The notes beneath the pieces are model-generated. The model ran no database searches. It saw only the letters and a program-made list of their open reading frames with translations, and was not told the DNA's origin. Both the position numbers and the translations under genes were made by a program. DNA of 64,000 nt, from NCBI GenBank assembly GCA_963920765.1, contig OY987246.1, positions 16,984,868-17,048,867 on the forward strand. The letters run 5' to 3'. The first letter of the stretch is position 1; the number at the start of each line of letters is the position of its first letter. The DNA comes from Ulota crispa. Taxonomy: Eukaryota; Streptophyta; Bryopsida; Orthotrichales; Orthotrichaceae. Positions 38,400-49,623 of this stretch are shown piece by piece.

Positions 38400-38652
38400 A
38401 CCACGATGTATATGTTGTTGAAGAAATCATGCAAGAGCTTTGTCAACAATGCAGCCGAGGACACGTCTGGTTATATGAGGTTAAGTGGGTTGGATATGCA
38501 TGCACAATTTGGAAACCACGTGACCTTGTCAAAGACATAGTTGCAATGGACAGATGGGAAGCCTTTACTCAGCCTCACTATGTAAACAGCAGGTTGCCCG
38601 CAGGTATTTGCCATGGTGATCCAACGACATTCTTTGAAGAAGACGGGGGATA
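38400..38652 (+). pseudogene. pol: integrase C-terminal chromodomain
   Basis: VYVVEEIMQEL, a basic turn, WLYEVKWVGY and TIWKPRDLV form a chromodomain (aromatic-x-V-E-x-I, then V-K-W-x-G-Y and W-x-P). These domains target chromovirus integration to particular histone marks. It ends at the stop just before the polypurine tract. Confidence 0.85.
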
Positions 38653-38653
38653 A

Positions 38654-38891
38654 TGTAATGGGCTAGAAGCCCATGGCAAGACTAGAGCCTTGGTGGGAAC
38701 CTTTGGCATGCTTCTTTCACCCAAAAACCTCTTAGTAACTCTACTTTAACTTCACTTATCATTTAGTTCTCTTTTTAGAACTAGTTCTCTTTTTAGAAGC
38801 ATGATTAGCATATAGCTGCTTAGAAAATCGTAAACCTTATCAATTACTCTTTGTTTTCTAGAAGCACAACCCTCAAGGTCCACTCCTCACA
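38654..38891 (+). repeat. 3' LTR of Ty3/Gypsy element (238 bp)
   Basis: Begins directly after AGACGGGGGATAA with TGTAATGGGC and ends CTCCTCACA. Near-identical to the LTR at 32965-33201. Confidence 0.9.
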
Positions 38892-39029
38892 AGATTATCA
38901 GCAAAAGCTCTGATACTCTAAAAACTAACATATCGTATATGAAAACTTCTTGATTACAACAGGTTAGCTAAAATCTATTGTAGAGTATCAATGTAGAATA
39001 AGTTTTCCAGCATAGATTTGTCAGAACTA

Positions 39030-39049
39030 AGCTGAAGTAGAAGATTTGG

Positions 39050-39084
<35 letters not shown>

Positions 39085-39475
39085 ATAAGAGGGCACCTTG
39101 GATTCTGTGGAGGGTTTTGAAGAATTTTTTTTTGGAGGGCTCCTTGGATTCTGAGGAGCACTTTGCAAAACACACAATGGGCCCAAGATGACCTCCTTGG
39201 TTCCGAGGAAGGCCCTAAGACAAGAAGAGGTAACTTGTAGAAATTTTAAAAATAAAAATAAAAAAAATTACTAGGAGGGCATCTTGGATTCTGAGGAGCA
39301 AAAAGGAGTAACTTGCCAAAACCAAAAAAAAAAGTTGGGAAAAAAATAATTTTGAAAATAATAATTATAATAATAATTTGTGGGGGCTCCTCGGATTCCG
39401 AGGAGCACTTTGCAAAATCTGTAATGGGGCCAAGATGACCTCCTTAGTTTTGAGGAGGGTCTTAAGCCCCCCCTT
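39030..39475. repeat. three diverged GGAGGGC..CTTGGATTC repeat units with poly-A
   Basis: A run of over 30 A near 39050 is followed by three related units (39086, 39263 and 39382) sharing the GATTCTGAGGAGCA core and the AAGATGACCTCCTT tail. Related to 31500-31770. Confidence 0.6.
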
Positions 39476-40116
39476 GTTTGGTCCGAAGAGGGGGTTTGTA
39501 GTGTGCAAGTGAACTTGTAAATGTTAGTGTATCATAGCTTGAAGCTTCTTTGAAATGTGAGGTTTTTTTTTAATGTCCTATTTATGCACATCTATTCATT
39601 AAATATTCAAAACTCACATCATAATCTCATTCATTGGATGATAATTGGATGGATGATGGATGAATAATTGGATGAATGTTTTTTTTATCATGGATGAATG
39701 ATATTCATTCTTCATCTATTTCAAATTTCCTTTCTTGTGCATAAACTAGAATTTCTACCATTTTTGCCTTTACTACCCTTATTTGGACAATGCATGAATT
39801 TATAAGAGCTCTCTTCCTCCAAGTTATTTGATGATCTTTTCATTTTTAAGAGTTGTTCTATTACTATTTTATGGGCTAATTTCATTTTTTATTATTAAAA
39901 AATGAATATTTTTTTGTAAAATGTGAATACTCATTGCTAAAATCTAACTGCTCACTGCTCAACGCTTAGCGCTCCTTGCTCACACTTTAGCTGCGCTACC
40001 TTAGAGGCTTGGACCACTAGAGATGCATGCAACTCTCTTTATGTTACAATAATTCCTAATTTCCATTGTCTAGTTTCCTTGCTTCCTAGTGCCCAATCTC
40101 TACTTATTTCCTCCAT

Positions 40117-40205
40117 TGATCATAGTTATTAATGACAAAGTTACTATAATTATGCTTCCTCCATTGATCACTGTAATTAATGACAAAAGTTACTATAGTT
40201 TTAGT
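40117..40205. repeat. short direct duplication
   Basis: CCTCCATTGATCA followed by ATTAATGACAAA and GTTACTATA occurs twice in tandem about 52 bp apart. Confidence 0.7.
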
Positions 40206-40380
40206 AAACATTTAAATACTGTGAAATGTTGTCATGAAACAACCTAAATGCACTATTTGGTGAACCTAACTTGTTAGAGAATAACGTCCATCCTAGTCAT
40301 TATATTGTAAATTTGAATTCTTCATCCAAAATACTCATCCAGTAGCATCCATTGTGTAAAATTATTACGTTATCCATCTT

Positions 40381-40468
40381 TGTATGTATGTATGTATGTA
40401 TGTATGTATGTATGTATGTATGTATGTATGTATGTATGTATGTATGTATGTATGTATGTATGTATGTA

Positions 40469-40524
<56 letters not shown>

Positions 40525-40528
40525 TATA
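40381..40528. repeat. (GTAT)n then (TA)n microsatellite
   Basis: About 22 copies of TATG run into about 25 copies of TA. Frames through it encode only Met-Tyr-Val-Cys or Ile-Tyr repeats and are not genes. Confidence 0.97.
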
Positions 40529-40933
40529 GGGAATTGCTATAGCAACATGCTAAATTGCTAATGGGACACCCCTCTAAATATAAAATTTGATAATTTAGTG
40601 TTGTTTTTGATTTATTAAGTGGTCCATCGTTCATTCAATTACAATATTATCATCTCCTTGAAAGAAAACATGACAAATACAAATTTTTTTTGAAACATTA
40701 TTGCACCAGTACTATTTTTTGATATTTTTTTGCTTAAGTAACTCAAAAGTCCTATATTTTTAGTTTGAAATTTAAGCACACCTTTTATTTTTAGGATAGC
40801 CTTAGAATGATAAAGGTGAAACAAATCCTTTAATCCAAATTAAAAAATCAACAAAATTAGCATTAAAAATCACATTTTTGTGCTCAGAGGGGGTGTCCCG
40901 TTAGCAATTTAGGGTGTCGGTGTAGTAATTCCC
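40529..40933. mobile_element. Stowaway-like MITE with TA flanks (405 bp)
   Basis: GGGAATTGCTATAGCAAC at the left and GTGTAGTAATTCCC at the right are inverted, with further pairing of TAATGGGACACCCCTC and GAGGGGGTGTCCCGTTA. The insertion splits a TA microsatellite, so TA flanks both ends; the stretch TATATACATATATA occurs on both sides. Confidence 0.75.
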
Positions 40934-40959
40934 TATATATATACATATATATCAACTAA

Positions 40960-42530
40960 TCAATAATACACTGATTCACATATTCCTTCAAACTACTTTG
41001 TTGTTTCAGTTTCATAGTTTAATATAACTAGCCAACAATCTTAGCAACAAGTGAACAAAAAAGCACACATAAACTCAAAAACTTGTAGAAACATCAAAAA
41101 ATATAGGATTGCATTCTACCCAAATGAGTTCATCTCTTTTGTACATGATGTTTTAGACTAAATTTGCAAACTTTGCTTTGTTTACAATAAAGCATTGCTA
41201 GTGTCTACCTAAGTTGTGCTTGACTTGGTATTGCTAGTGTATACATACAGACATAGTACATTGTTAGGAAGTGACTACATTGTACAGTTACTTTGACCCT
41301 TACAGTAACGACGTGACGGCCATATTCATCCACTTGCATCTACCCGTTCCTAATCCCTTGCACCATCCCTTGCTGCACAAGATCTCTCATGTTGTTCCTA
41401 CCGTCAAGACGTTGTTGACACCCTTGAATCCCTAGTAAGATCAAATTGAATATGGATGGCGACCCCTTTGGAGTAGAATGATACCTCGGCCTCTTGCTTC
41501 AAAACGTCCACTATTCCTCTTAACGTTGCAGATGTTTCAAAAATTGAATAGACACGATCCGCGCTTCAATCCACTTGAAGATGCATTGGTGCAGAAAGAT
41601 GCGCACCTTGCAACTGACACTCATGTCCGTGGCATGAGAGATCGCCGCTATCTCTTTGTGCACCAAGTCTTTGAATAAGAAATGCAATCCTCTCCCAAAA
41701 AATTGCCGTTCCCAAAGAACAAGCTCATGAATTATCCGGATGACGTTGCGACGGGCGATGGCTTTGGACTTGCATTCTAGTATGAACAAAAGCAAGTTAA
41801 ACTAGAGTTGGGGTTAGAAATTGTTGCATCTAACAAGCCAATGACATAATCCACTATAGTTAGAATGTTTTTCTCTTCCAACTTGGCCAACTTTGATAGT
41901 AATCAATAAATTGCTTCTAGTTCCTCAAAGTCCATGTTGGTCCTAAAGAATCCTCCAAATGGTAGTAAACCTAGAATCAACAGTGCATGGAGTTGTAGTT
42001 CCTAAAAAGAAAGCAATCTACATTGGTACTCAAAAATCCACTACAACACTCCTTGAGCAACTGAAACAAAAATTGGAAAAGCCGCTATAGCAAGGAGAAC
42101 TTCAAAGATGCCAAAAAAATGCAGCCATTCTAAACATGAAAATGTGCAATAAACCTAGAATTAATCAACTCAAAAAAGTAAGCAACTTGCATTGACCACT
42201 ACAACATTCTTCTGGGCAACCAAAATTAGAAGAAGCCGGTATTGCATGTAGAACTACTGTGGAGGTGATAAAAAGTGAATAACAATACTAAATATGGAGA
42301 AGTGCAATATTGACTAAAAATACATCAATCTAGTTAGTGTAGTTGATTGTGTGCAAGTAATAAAAACAGATAAAAGTAAAAAAGGAACTTTGCTTCAAGT
42401 CTATAGTCTATACTATAATGAGGTTGGTTGGTTGTCAATGAAGTTGGTGTTCCATGGTGTCGGAACACGCTTTTTGGTGACATGTCACCTTCTCTAATAT
42501 CACATCTTCCCTTCTTTGACATCACACCAT
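40960..42530. other. no recognised gene
   Basis: A 91-codon minus-strand open frame at 41520-41795 and an overlapping 66-codon plus frame occur in GC-richer DNA, but neither shows a family motif. The stretch may be an old retroelement remnant; I cannot support a call. Confidence 0.35.
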
Positions 42531-42532
42531 CT

Positions 42533-43465
42533 TGTCTGCAATATCACATTCTCTAATATCACATTCTCTAGTATCACCTTCTATAATATCACATTCTCTA
42601 ATATCACATTTGTTCTCTAATATCATGTTCTTTAACCCCTAAAGGCCCATTGTCCCTTTGGAGGACAAATGGAATTTCGGGCATGTATCTATGGCTAAAC
42701 TACTTTGCATGATTTCCTAAACTTTTATGGAAGGTGAGCAATTCAAAGATCTATGCAGGAATGTAATTTTTTCTTCATTTTGACATTCTTGAAGAAGTTA
42801 AAAATGAATAACCAAAAATCAAGGGACTCTGGGCAGCCCAAAAACTTCTTTAAAAATTGAAATCTAAAATAGGTTCTTTAGACTTATATAGACGTAGGGA
42901 GCTTTGAATCATTCATTTCTGATAAATGGGATGATTCAAAGCTCCCCACGTCTATATAAGTCTAAAGAACCTATTTTAGATTTTTATTTGAAAAAAATAT
43001 AATTTTTAAAGAAGTTTTTGGGCTGCTCAAAGTCCCCTAATTTTCAATTATTCATTTTTAACTTCTTCAATACATGTCGGAATGAAGAAAAAATTACATT
43101 CCCACGTAAATCTTTGAATTCCTCACCTTCAATAAAAGTTTCAGAAAATCACGCAAAGTAGTTTAGCCATAGGTACATGCCCAAAATTCCATTTGTCCCC
43201 CCACAAGGGCCCTTGAGCCTTTAGCGGTTAATATCACATTCTCTATTATGACATTTTATAATACCATAGTTTCTAATATCATATTTATTCTCTAATACCA
43301 CATTCTCTAGTATCATCTTGTCTAATATCATTTTCTCTCATATCACACCATCCCGTCTACAATATCACATTCTGTAGTATCTCGTTCTCTAGTATCAAAT
43401 TCTCTATTATCACATTTTCTAATATCACATTTGTTCTCTAATAGCATGTTCTCTAATATCGCTTC
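42533..43465. repeat. 15-bp minisatellite (TTCTCTAATATCACA), interrupted
   Basis: Tandem copies of a 15-bp unit with single-base variants occupy 42533-42631 and 43232-43465. The gap is exactly one TTAA fold-back element. Confidence 0.9.
42632..43231. mobile_element. TTAA-flanked fold-back element (600 bp) in the minisatellite
   Basis: The left arm starts TTAACCCCTAAAGGCCCATT and the right arm ends AGCCTTTAGCGGTTAA. The two arms of about 285 bp are inverted copies of each other, meeting at about 42920-42936 in a short non-paired loop. Both arms are homologous to one end of the 925-bp TTAA elements, so this is an end-to-end inverted derivative. Confidence 0.9.
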
Positions 43466-44206
43466 CAGGAGAGCATGAATGTTCTAGATCACTTTGTATT
43501 AGAGCCTATTTGTTGGTCTCGTTTTAAAAGCACCACAATGGAAACCATAGGATTTGTGAGTACCAAGGGTCACCAATTCAACCCCAAGGTTTTATATTAA
43601 GGATCAATCCAGTTTGAGGACATGGTCACTTATGTGCCAATTAAAGACGAAGTTAGAATTAAATGAAAAAAAAACAGCAAATGTACAGTACAGTACAATA
43701 GCTTTTGTTTGTTACTCAAGAATTGTGAATTGTTCTGATAACTCCAATGTAAACTTTTTATCTTTATTTTTAACCACTCAAGTATATTTTACTTCAATAA
43801 GCTTTATTTAACCAGTCAATTTAATTTTATTTCATTTAGCTGTATTTTTAGCCATTCAAGTTAGCTACATACTTCAACTTTATTATTAGCCATTCAAGTA
43901 AACTGTGAAGTTTGAGGTTAACACAATCAATATCTTAAATGAGGCTGTTTGTTTGTTTGTTTGTCACATTGAGATCTTCCGGACTGTGTGTGTCCCCATT
44001 ACATGCTTGGTATTGTCAAAAAGCTCTTGGCAAGGAGGGATGCACGGACTTGGTTTTGTGACATTTAGACCTACAATGAGAAAGTTATTGGATTTTGAAA
44101 TCTTTTATGGATTAAAAATTTAGAATATTACTTTTACATTTAGAAAAAGAAAAGCATGATTAAATCAAGATAAAAATTGGGCCAATGGCACAAGGCCACA
44201 CTAGTA
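43466..44206. other. no recognised gene
   Basis: AT-rich with a four-fold GTTT run near 43944. No coding family or clear element boundary was found. Confidence 0.4.
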
Positions 44207-44452
44207 TTAAGAAAATTGGATAAAACAAAGGGACTGTTTTGTACTCCATCTTAATCCCACATATAGTAAAATTACGTAGGCATAGCTACAACTCAAAGTT
44301 GTAATTACCTAAAAGTCATGGAGGCAATCATTGAAACCTCACTATTGCACAAAAAATTGCACGCTTGTTTTATTGTAATATGCTGAAATGTAGTAAATAA
44401 TGCCAAAAAAAGAAGTAAGTCCCAAAATGTATTGTTTTTCCCAATTCACCTA
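44207..44452. mobile_element. AGGTAAATTGGGAAA-family MITE, copy A
   Basis: Shares termini and interior (a GTTGTAATTA segment, GGAGGCAATCA, CACTATT, GCTTGTTTT) with copies at 50987-51223 (inverted) and 59401-59630. About 246 bp, non-coding; ends more diverged than in the other copies. Confidence 0.7.
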
Positions 44453-46950
44453 GTCATGGTGTTAGTTGTGGTTACTATTAATAAAACTACTCAATCACAT
44501 AAGATGACCTCCATTTGATTTATCAAAATGAAGAAATCGATTATATATTAGAGTTGGTCATAAATTGTTTTATTCAATTTTTAAATAAAAAAAGAGCAAA
44601 GTGTGTTTAACTTTTTTTGTATATTTGTTTTATTACTTTTTTTTTATAGTTCTTATCTTTTTTGTTTGACATTTTTGTCAAGTGCAATCACTTCAACACT
44701 TTTAAATGATACAAACATTTGGCAAAATGGAAATTCAATGACCAACTTATTTTTTGAATCAATGAAGCAATTCAAGTGTTTGATATGTGGGACAAAGTGA
44801 CAAACTCCATGCAAGAATGTTGTATCAACTGTCTTGTTTCAAAAAATATAGTTGCAGGTAAGAAAAAAATTCAATTTCATGTTCAAGATGTGCATGGAGG
44901 ACAAAACTCTTATCAAAATTATTAAAGAGAGTGGCCACAAGTTCAAGTATTATATAAATTTGGATAGATGGTTGCATCAAGAAGGTTTTGTAATGAAATA
45001 TATTCAGTGCAAATGACTTGGAATTGAGAAAAAATCATGGAAAGAAACTTGTCACAAAAGTTCAGAGAAGTATATTACCCATACTCCAAATCCTCCACAA
45101 GAAAAAAAACAATAACAAAGCCAAGTTTCACAATAAAGCACAAAATGTGTTTCTAATCATGGTAAACAATAGTGACGGTCTTGTAGAGAGTTTTTGCAGA
45201 AGTTGGAGTTAGATAAAGTAAAAGAAGAGATACGGAGTTATATTTTAAATGGTTCTAAATATAACAAAGACTTCTACTTTAGCAAATGGTTGTAGATGAA
45301 AGCTAAAGATAAGAAAACTAAAAATAGTTAAAGAAGTCCTATTTTTATTAATGGACCAATAGTTATGGAGGATATAAGATGGGGCTTGGAGGATGAGAAG
45401 AGGTGAATTCATTTGGGAATTAGTTGTTTGTGTTTCTAGAGCGCCACCCACCTTTGCATAGCACCATCTTCACTACCCAACGTAGTTTTGTTCCCGAGAT
45501 TTTTGAGCTTCAATTGATTTGCATGCCATAGCGACTAAAGCTGCCATAATTTGTAGTAGCACTGCCTTTCTATGCTTGTATATTGCCACCAATGAGTGGT
45601 TGAGATCCGTGGATACTTGGAAGAAGATAGAGAATTCCAAGCTGGAATTAGCAAAATCCTTGCAGAAGAGAGAATTTCAAGCTGGAATTTGCAAAATCCA
45701 TTTATGAATCTTTGATGCGGCGCATGGATACCTCTCTAGTCAAAGGGTTCAAGATAGAAGAAAGCACTACTAGGTTTGTTATTACAATGCTAAATTAGGG
45801 TTTGGCTTTGTATTTGATGCATTGGTGAACTATTTGCTTAGTGAAAAGTACTTGAGCCATCTATCTAGTCAAGTTCCTTTTGATTGCACCAAGAGATTGA
45901 TGACTTAGTGCGTATTTTAATGTATATTGATACCATCTTTGAGAATTTTTGCTTGAGCTAATATGGCTTCATCTTGACCTGCAATTCACAATTCCCTTGT
46001 TATAAGCGCTGAAGGTTGGAAGAAAGTGCATAAGAAGATAAGACAAAAAAGACCAGTTGTATTTGAGCATGGTTTTGATCCTTCAAAAGCTAATGATTTG
46101 GACTAACTAGGTTTTTTCTTGTTTATAATGTGTCACAGCACTGCAAGTTAGTAGTTATGTTTCATTAGAGCTTGGCTTGAAATTGGATGAGAGTTGATCA
46201 TTTGAAATAGGAATTAGCTTTGTTCTCTTCATTCCTGAGCAACTCTCAAGGACTTTTGGTTGTCATGTAAGCACTTGACCACTTAATTGACTATAATTTA
46301 AAGGATTATTGCATGTACTTTTGGATGGAGAAACATGGCCGATCATTGCTTCTTGAAGTCCGGTATTGTTTAGGTCCATGCCTGCCACAACTCAGACAAT
46401 ACATGGATTATTTATTCCAAAGGATAGGGTAGTAGCTAGAATAGGAATCCTTTCTCAAGATTCCAACCCTAAATGCCCAAGGCAATTAATTTTGACGGAG
46501 CTCTTGATGACTAGTGTGCAATTGTGCAACATTCACATTCAAGCTATGGACATCAAATGGGCTTTGTTAATAATTATTGCCCAAGGCAACGCTAGCACAA
46601 AATCTCAGTCTGCGCTTGTTCTGGCGCAATGCAAATGTTGTAGGTTACTCTCCTAAGCTTACCAATTGAGCTCATCAATTAAAGCAAGCTAGCTTGCACA
46701 CTAGAAGCACACTAGAAGATATCGTGAACAAAGAATTAATATCTTGGGCATGGAAGACAATTACGCTTGGCATTTGGCAATACTTCAAGGATTCACCAAA
46801 ACTTTAAGGATTTTACCATTTTGAGAAAAGTGGGAGTAACCAACTGTCTTTGAAGTTTGAGTGACTTGCAAACCTCCTTTGTTTCACTAAAGAGGATTAT
46901 TTTGGTTTGAGCAATTCTATTATTGTTTGAAGAGCTTGGAAAACAGTGCC
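44453..46950. other. no recognised gene
   Basis: Several open frames of 60-96 codons occur on both strands, but none shows a recognisable domain or splice-consistent partner. A short direct repeat (CAAGCTGGAATT, then GCAAAATCC) lies at 45639-45700. Confidence 0.4.
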
Positions 46951-47322
46951 TTAACCCTTTAACCCTTAAACATCCGGTGGGTGGCCATCGCCTACCCATA
47001 TTATAGCTTCAATTGTGTTTTGATTGATGGGCACCAGTAGTATTGCTTCTAAAAGTTTCAAAAGTCAATAATGCATGCTGACTTCATGAAAATTGCAATA
47101 AGGGTAGTTTGGAACCTAACGCCATGATTTTGAATTTTCTCACAATTTTAGTGACCTAAAAATATGAGTATATTTGATAAGATTGTTATTTGACTTCTAT
47201 GATGGATCATGTGTTTACGGTCAGTTTGGGAAAAAAAAACCAAAAATAATTTTTTTTATTGTACAAAATTCTTTTTTAGGGCCAAAGGACAAAAAACGTC
47301 TTCATGGGCGTTTAGGGGTTAA
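46951..47322. mobile_element. TTAA-flanked element of ~365 bp
   Basis: Left TTAACCCTTAAACATCC (TTAA at 46959, with a second TTAA at 46951) and right GGGCGTTTAGGGGTTAA (to 47322). A different interior from the 925-bp family but the same terminal logic. It abuts the next TTAA element with only three bases between. Confidence 0.65.
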
Positions 47323-47325
47323 CCC

Positions 47326-48250
47326 TTAACCCCTAAAGGACCAAGCCCTTTTTTCTTCCAAAATCATTGAAAATTGCCACTTCTAGGAGGTTTGGAAAAA
47401 AGGGATTTTCTGTTTTGTTTTTGGGTAATCCAACCATAGGATATTGTCCCAGACTAGAAGAGGTACTTGTGGGAAAAAAGTCAGCTCATTCCAAATGGAG
47501 AGGGGTGAACTATTTGCATCTAAAATGAAAAAAAAAAAGTATTTTTCCATGCTGCCCAAAAATTTCAGAAGCCTTTGACCACTCTTATAACAAAAAATTG
47601 CTCTACCCAAAGTTGCGCTTTGTTTTTTCCATGTAGGAGATCAAGTCAGGTATGTGTGGGATAATTTTCAAATCAATTGAAACTTTACAAGACATGGGAA
47701 AAAATAGTAAGTAAAAAGAAGTAGAGAATGAGTCAAAACACTAAATTGTTAAGAATTTAATTATGGAAATGAAAAATGCAAATTCCAACGGTGATAATGT
47801 TGTGATAAACAATCTACTTCCTTTGGTTTAATATTTTTTCCAAAATATTGAAAATTGAATAAAATAAAGGGCTTCAAAGTTTATTTTAGAGTAGAGATTC
47901 AAGAACTGCTCGCAAACAAAAACTCCTCATAACTTTCAAGTCTTTGATTGAAATTGAATGATTCAAAGCTTCTCATGAGTAAAAAAATCTAAAGAACCAA
48001 TTTCAAATTTGCATTTCCAAAAAAAGGTAATTTTTAAAGAAATTTTTGGGCCCTCCCCAAATTTTTATAAATTCATGCATAACTTCTTCGTCAAATATTG
48101 GAAAGAAGAAAAAATTAGATGCCCACGTAGATCTTTGAATTCCCCACCTTAAATAAAAGCTTTAGAAAATCACACAAAGTAGTTTAGCCATAGGTATGTG
48201 CCCAAAGTCCAACTTGTCCCTAGAAGAGACAACGGTCCTTTAGGGATTAA
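47326..48250. mobile_element. TTAA-flanked non-autonomous element, copy 4 (925 bp), inverted
   Basis: Starts TTAACCCCTAAAGGACCAAG and ends CGGTCCTTTAGGGATTAA. Compared with copies 1 and 3 it lies in the opposite orientation: its right end corresponds to their left end, including the GGGACAA segment and ACCTATGGC. Confidence 0.8.
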
Positions 48251-48473
48251 ACGACCAAAAGGCCCTTTGCGACCAGTACAATATGGGTTATTTTTCTTGT
48301 ATTTGGAATGGATCCACACCTCTACCACATTTGAGGTCAATAAAGAAGTTGGAGAATAGATCAATGAGGTTCTAGTGAGCTATTTGAGATCCCAAATCAA
48401 AATTTCTTATTGGTAGCAAATGACAATTATACGTCACTGTATACAAGGTTCCTTATGGTTGTTTAAGGGTTAA
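48247..48473. mobile_element. short TTAA-flanked element (227 bp)
   Basis: Left TTAAACGACCAAAAGGCCC shares the TTAA with the preceding element; right GGTTGTTTAAGGGTTAA ends at 48473. It resembles the 240-bp element at 25701 in size and its GCGACCA motif. Confidence 0.5.
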
Positions 48474-49623
48474 AGACCACACACATTTCACAAAATCCAC
48501 TAAAAACAGGGGTAGTGAACTTAAACGTGTAGTTGAATCAAATGTGGATCTAGTTTATATAATCCAACCACACAAATGGGAAGAACACCTTAGTTACTAT
48601 AAACCATCAAAATTTCAACTAGATCTACCGTTGGAGGTGAAATATTATAATGCTTAAGCGAGATGTAGGTGGAAAATTTCTAGTTTTTCATGCTTGTGTG
48701 GTTTTGGATCTTAGTGCTTCATACAAACTTTGCTTGAGAAGAGCCTTATATTTCTAGAAAGCAAGGTTTCCTACCTTTCCAACAAGACTAGTTTCACACA
48801 AAATGGATAAAAATAGCAATCACCAAGTGTAGCTAAGTGGACAAAAAGGGTCAAAAAATCCACTTTGTTTTGCTACCCTAAAACAATTCTATAATAAATT
48901 TGATAAATGCTATGGAAAATCCAATCAGTGATACAATCAAGAATCAACCTTAAATTTAGGATAACTTTTTTTAAAGATGAAATGATAGCACAATTTCAAT
49001 AAATCTTCAAATACTATATTTATACTTTTATCATATAGAGAAACAGTATAAGCATATTTCTTAAGCAATTTGAAAATTTTTAGGACTATACAATTGAAAA
49101 ATTTGGCATTCTTCTTAAATGTTTGATGTATTGTGTTGTTGCTTTTGATCCATCTTTGACCAAAATTAATATGGATACATATTTTCAAGCCATGATGTAT
49201 AAACACCATTATTTATCAATTCACATACTTGATTCCATTATTGCTTTGTTGCCAACCAACAAACAAGCCTTAACCGTCTTGAATTTGGACAAACTAGTAA
49301 ATTACCCAAACCCTCAACATTTACATATTTTTGAGCTGCAAATGAGCAAGCCCTAACTTGCATACGACGTTAACACGTCTCGTCTACAGTGAGACATGCC
49401 AAGCACTAACAGTACGGATTAGCCTACAACGGCATCAAAGACACAAACCTCCAAACGCCTATTCACATCACCTTGGAAGACCTAGAGCATAGAGTTTCAC
49501 GTTCGATATTTCTAAATCCTGTACACACCTGCATTTTCAGTACAATTGCCTACAAAAAAAAACCTATGAACACTTCTGAGACTCTAGTGGAGATCTGAGA
49601 AAAGGCAAAACTAAAAAAAAGTT
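48474..49623. other. intergenic DNA downstream of DCC gene
   Basis: AT-rich, no recognised gene. Contains only short chance frames. Confidence 0.4.

Larger units (their letters stand above)
32965..38891 (+). mobile_element. decayed Ty3/Gypsy chromovirus-type retrotransposon
   Basis: Order along the plus strand: 5' LTR, gag with a CCHC zinc knuckle, protease, reverse transcriptase, RNase H, integrase, C-terminal chromodomain, G-rich polypurine tract (38641-38650), 3' LTR. Protease before RT and integrase after RNase H is the Ty3/Gypsy order, and the chromodomain places it among chromoviruses. Several in-frame stops and at least one frameshift (near 36120) interrupt pol, and gag has a long poly-T tract, so this copy cannot be autonomous. 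AGATT follows the 3' LTR and also lies 6 bp before the 5' LTR, so target duplication is unclear. Confidence 0.92.
29591..40006. mobile_element. possible 10.4-kb composite element with degenerate inverted ends
   Basis: The left edge (CTAAAGTGTGA followed by GCGTTGAGCAGTGA) is repeated inverted at the right edge (TCACTGCTCAACGC, then TCACACTTTAG). Both ends continue inward into ATGGATGAATG-type subterminal repeats for about 300-400 bp. A flank word GAGGC lies just outside both ends and could be a decayed target duplication. No transposase was recognised inside. The Ty3 element is nested within it. Two separate inverted MITEs are an alternative explanation. Confidence 0.4.

Noticed and set aside
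40300..40561. Met-Tyr-Val-Cys and Ile-Tyr repeat proteins
   Set aside because: Pure translation of the GTAT and TA microsatellites.
42533..43465. CRISPR-like array of short repeats
   Set aside because: The units are contiguous with no unique spacers, the genome is eukaryotic, and the interruption is a transposon.
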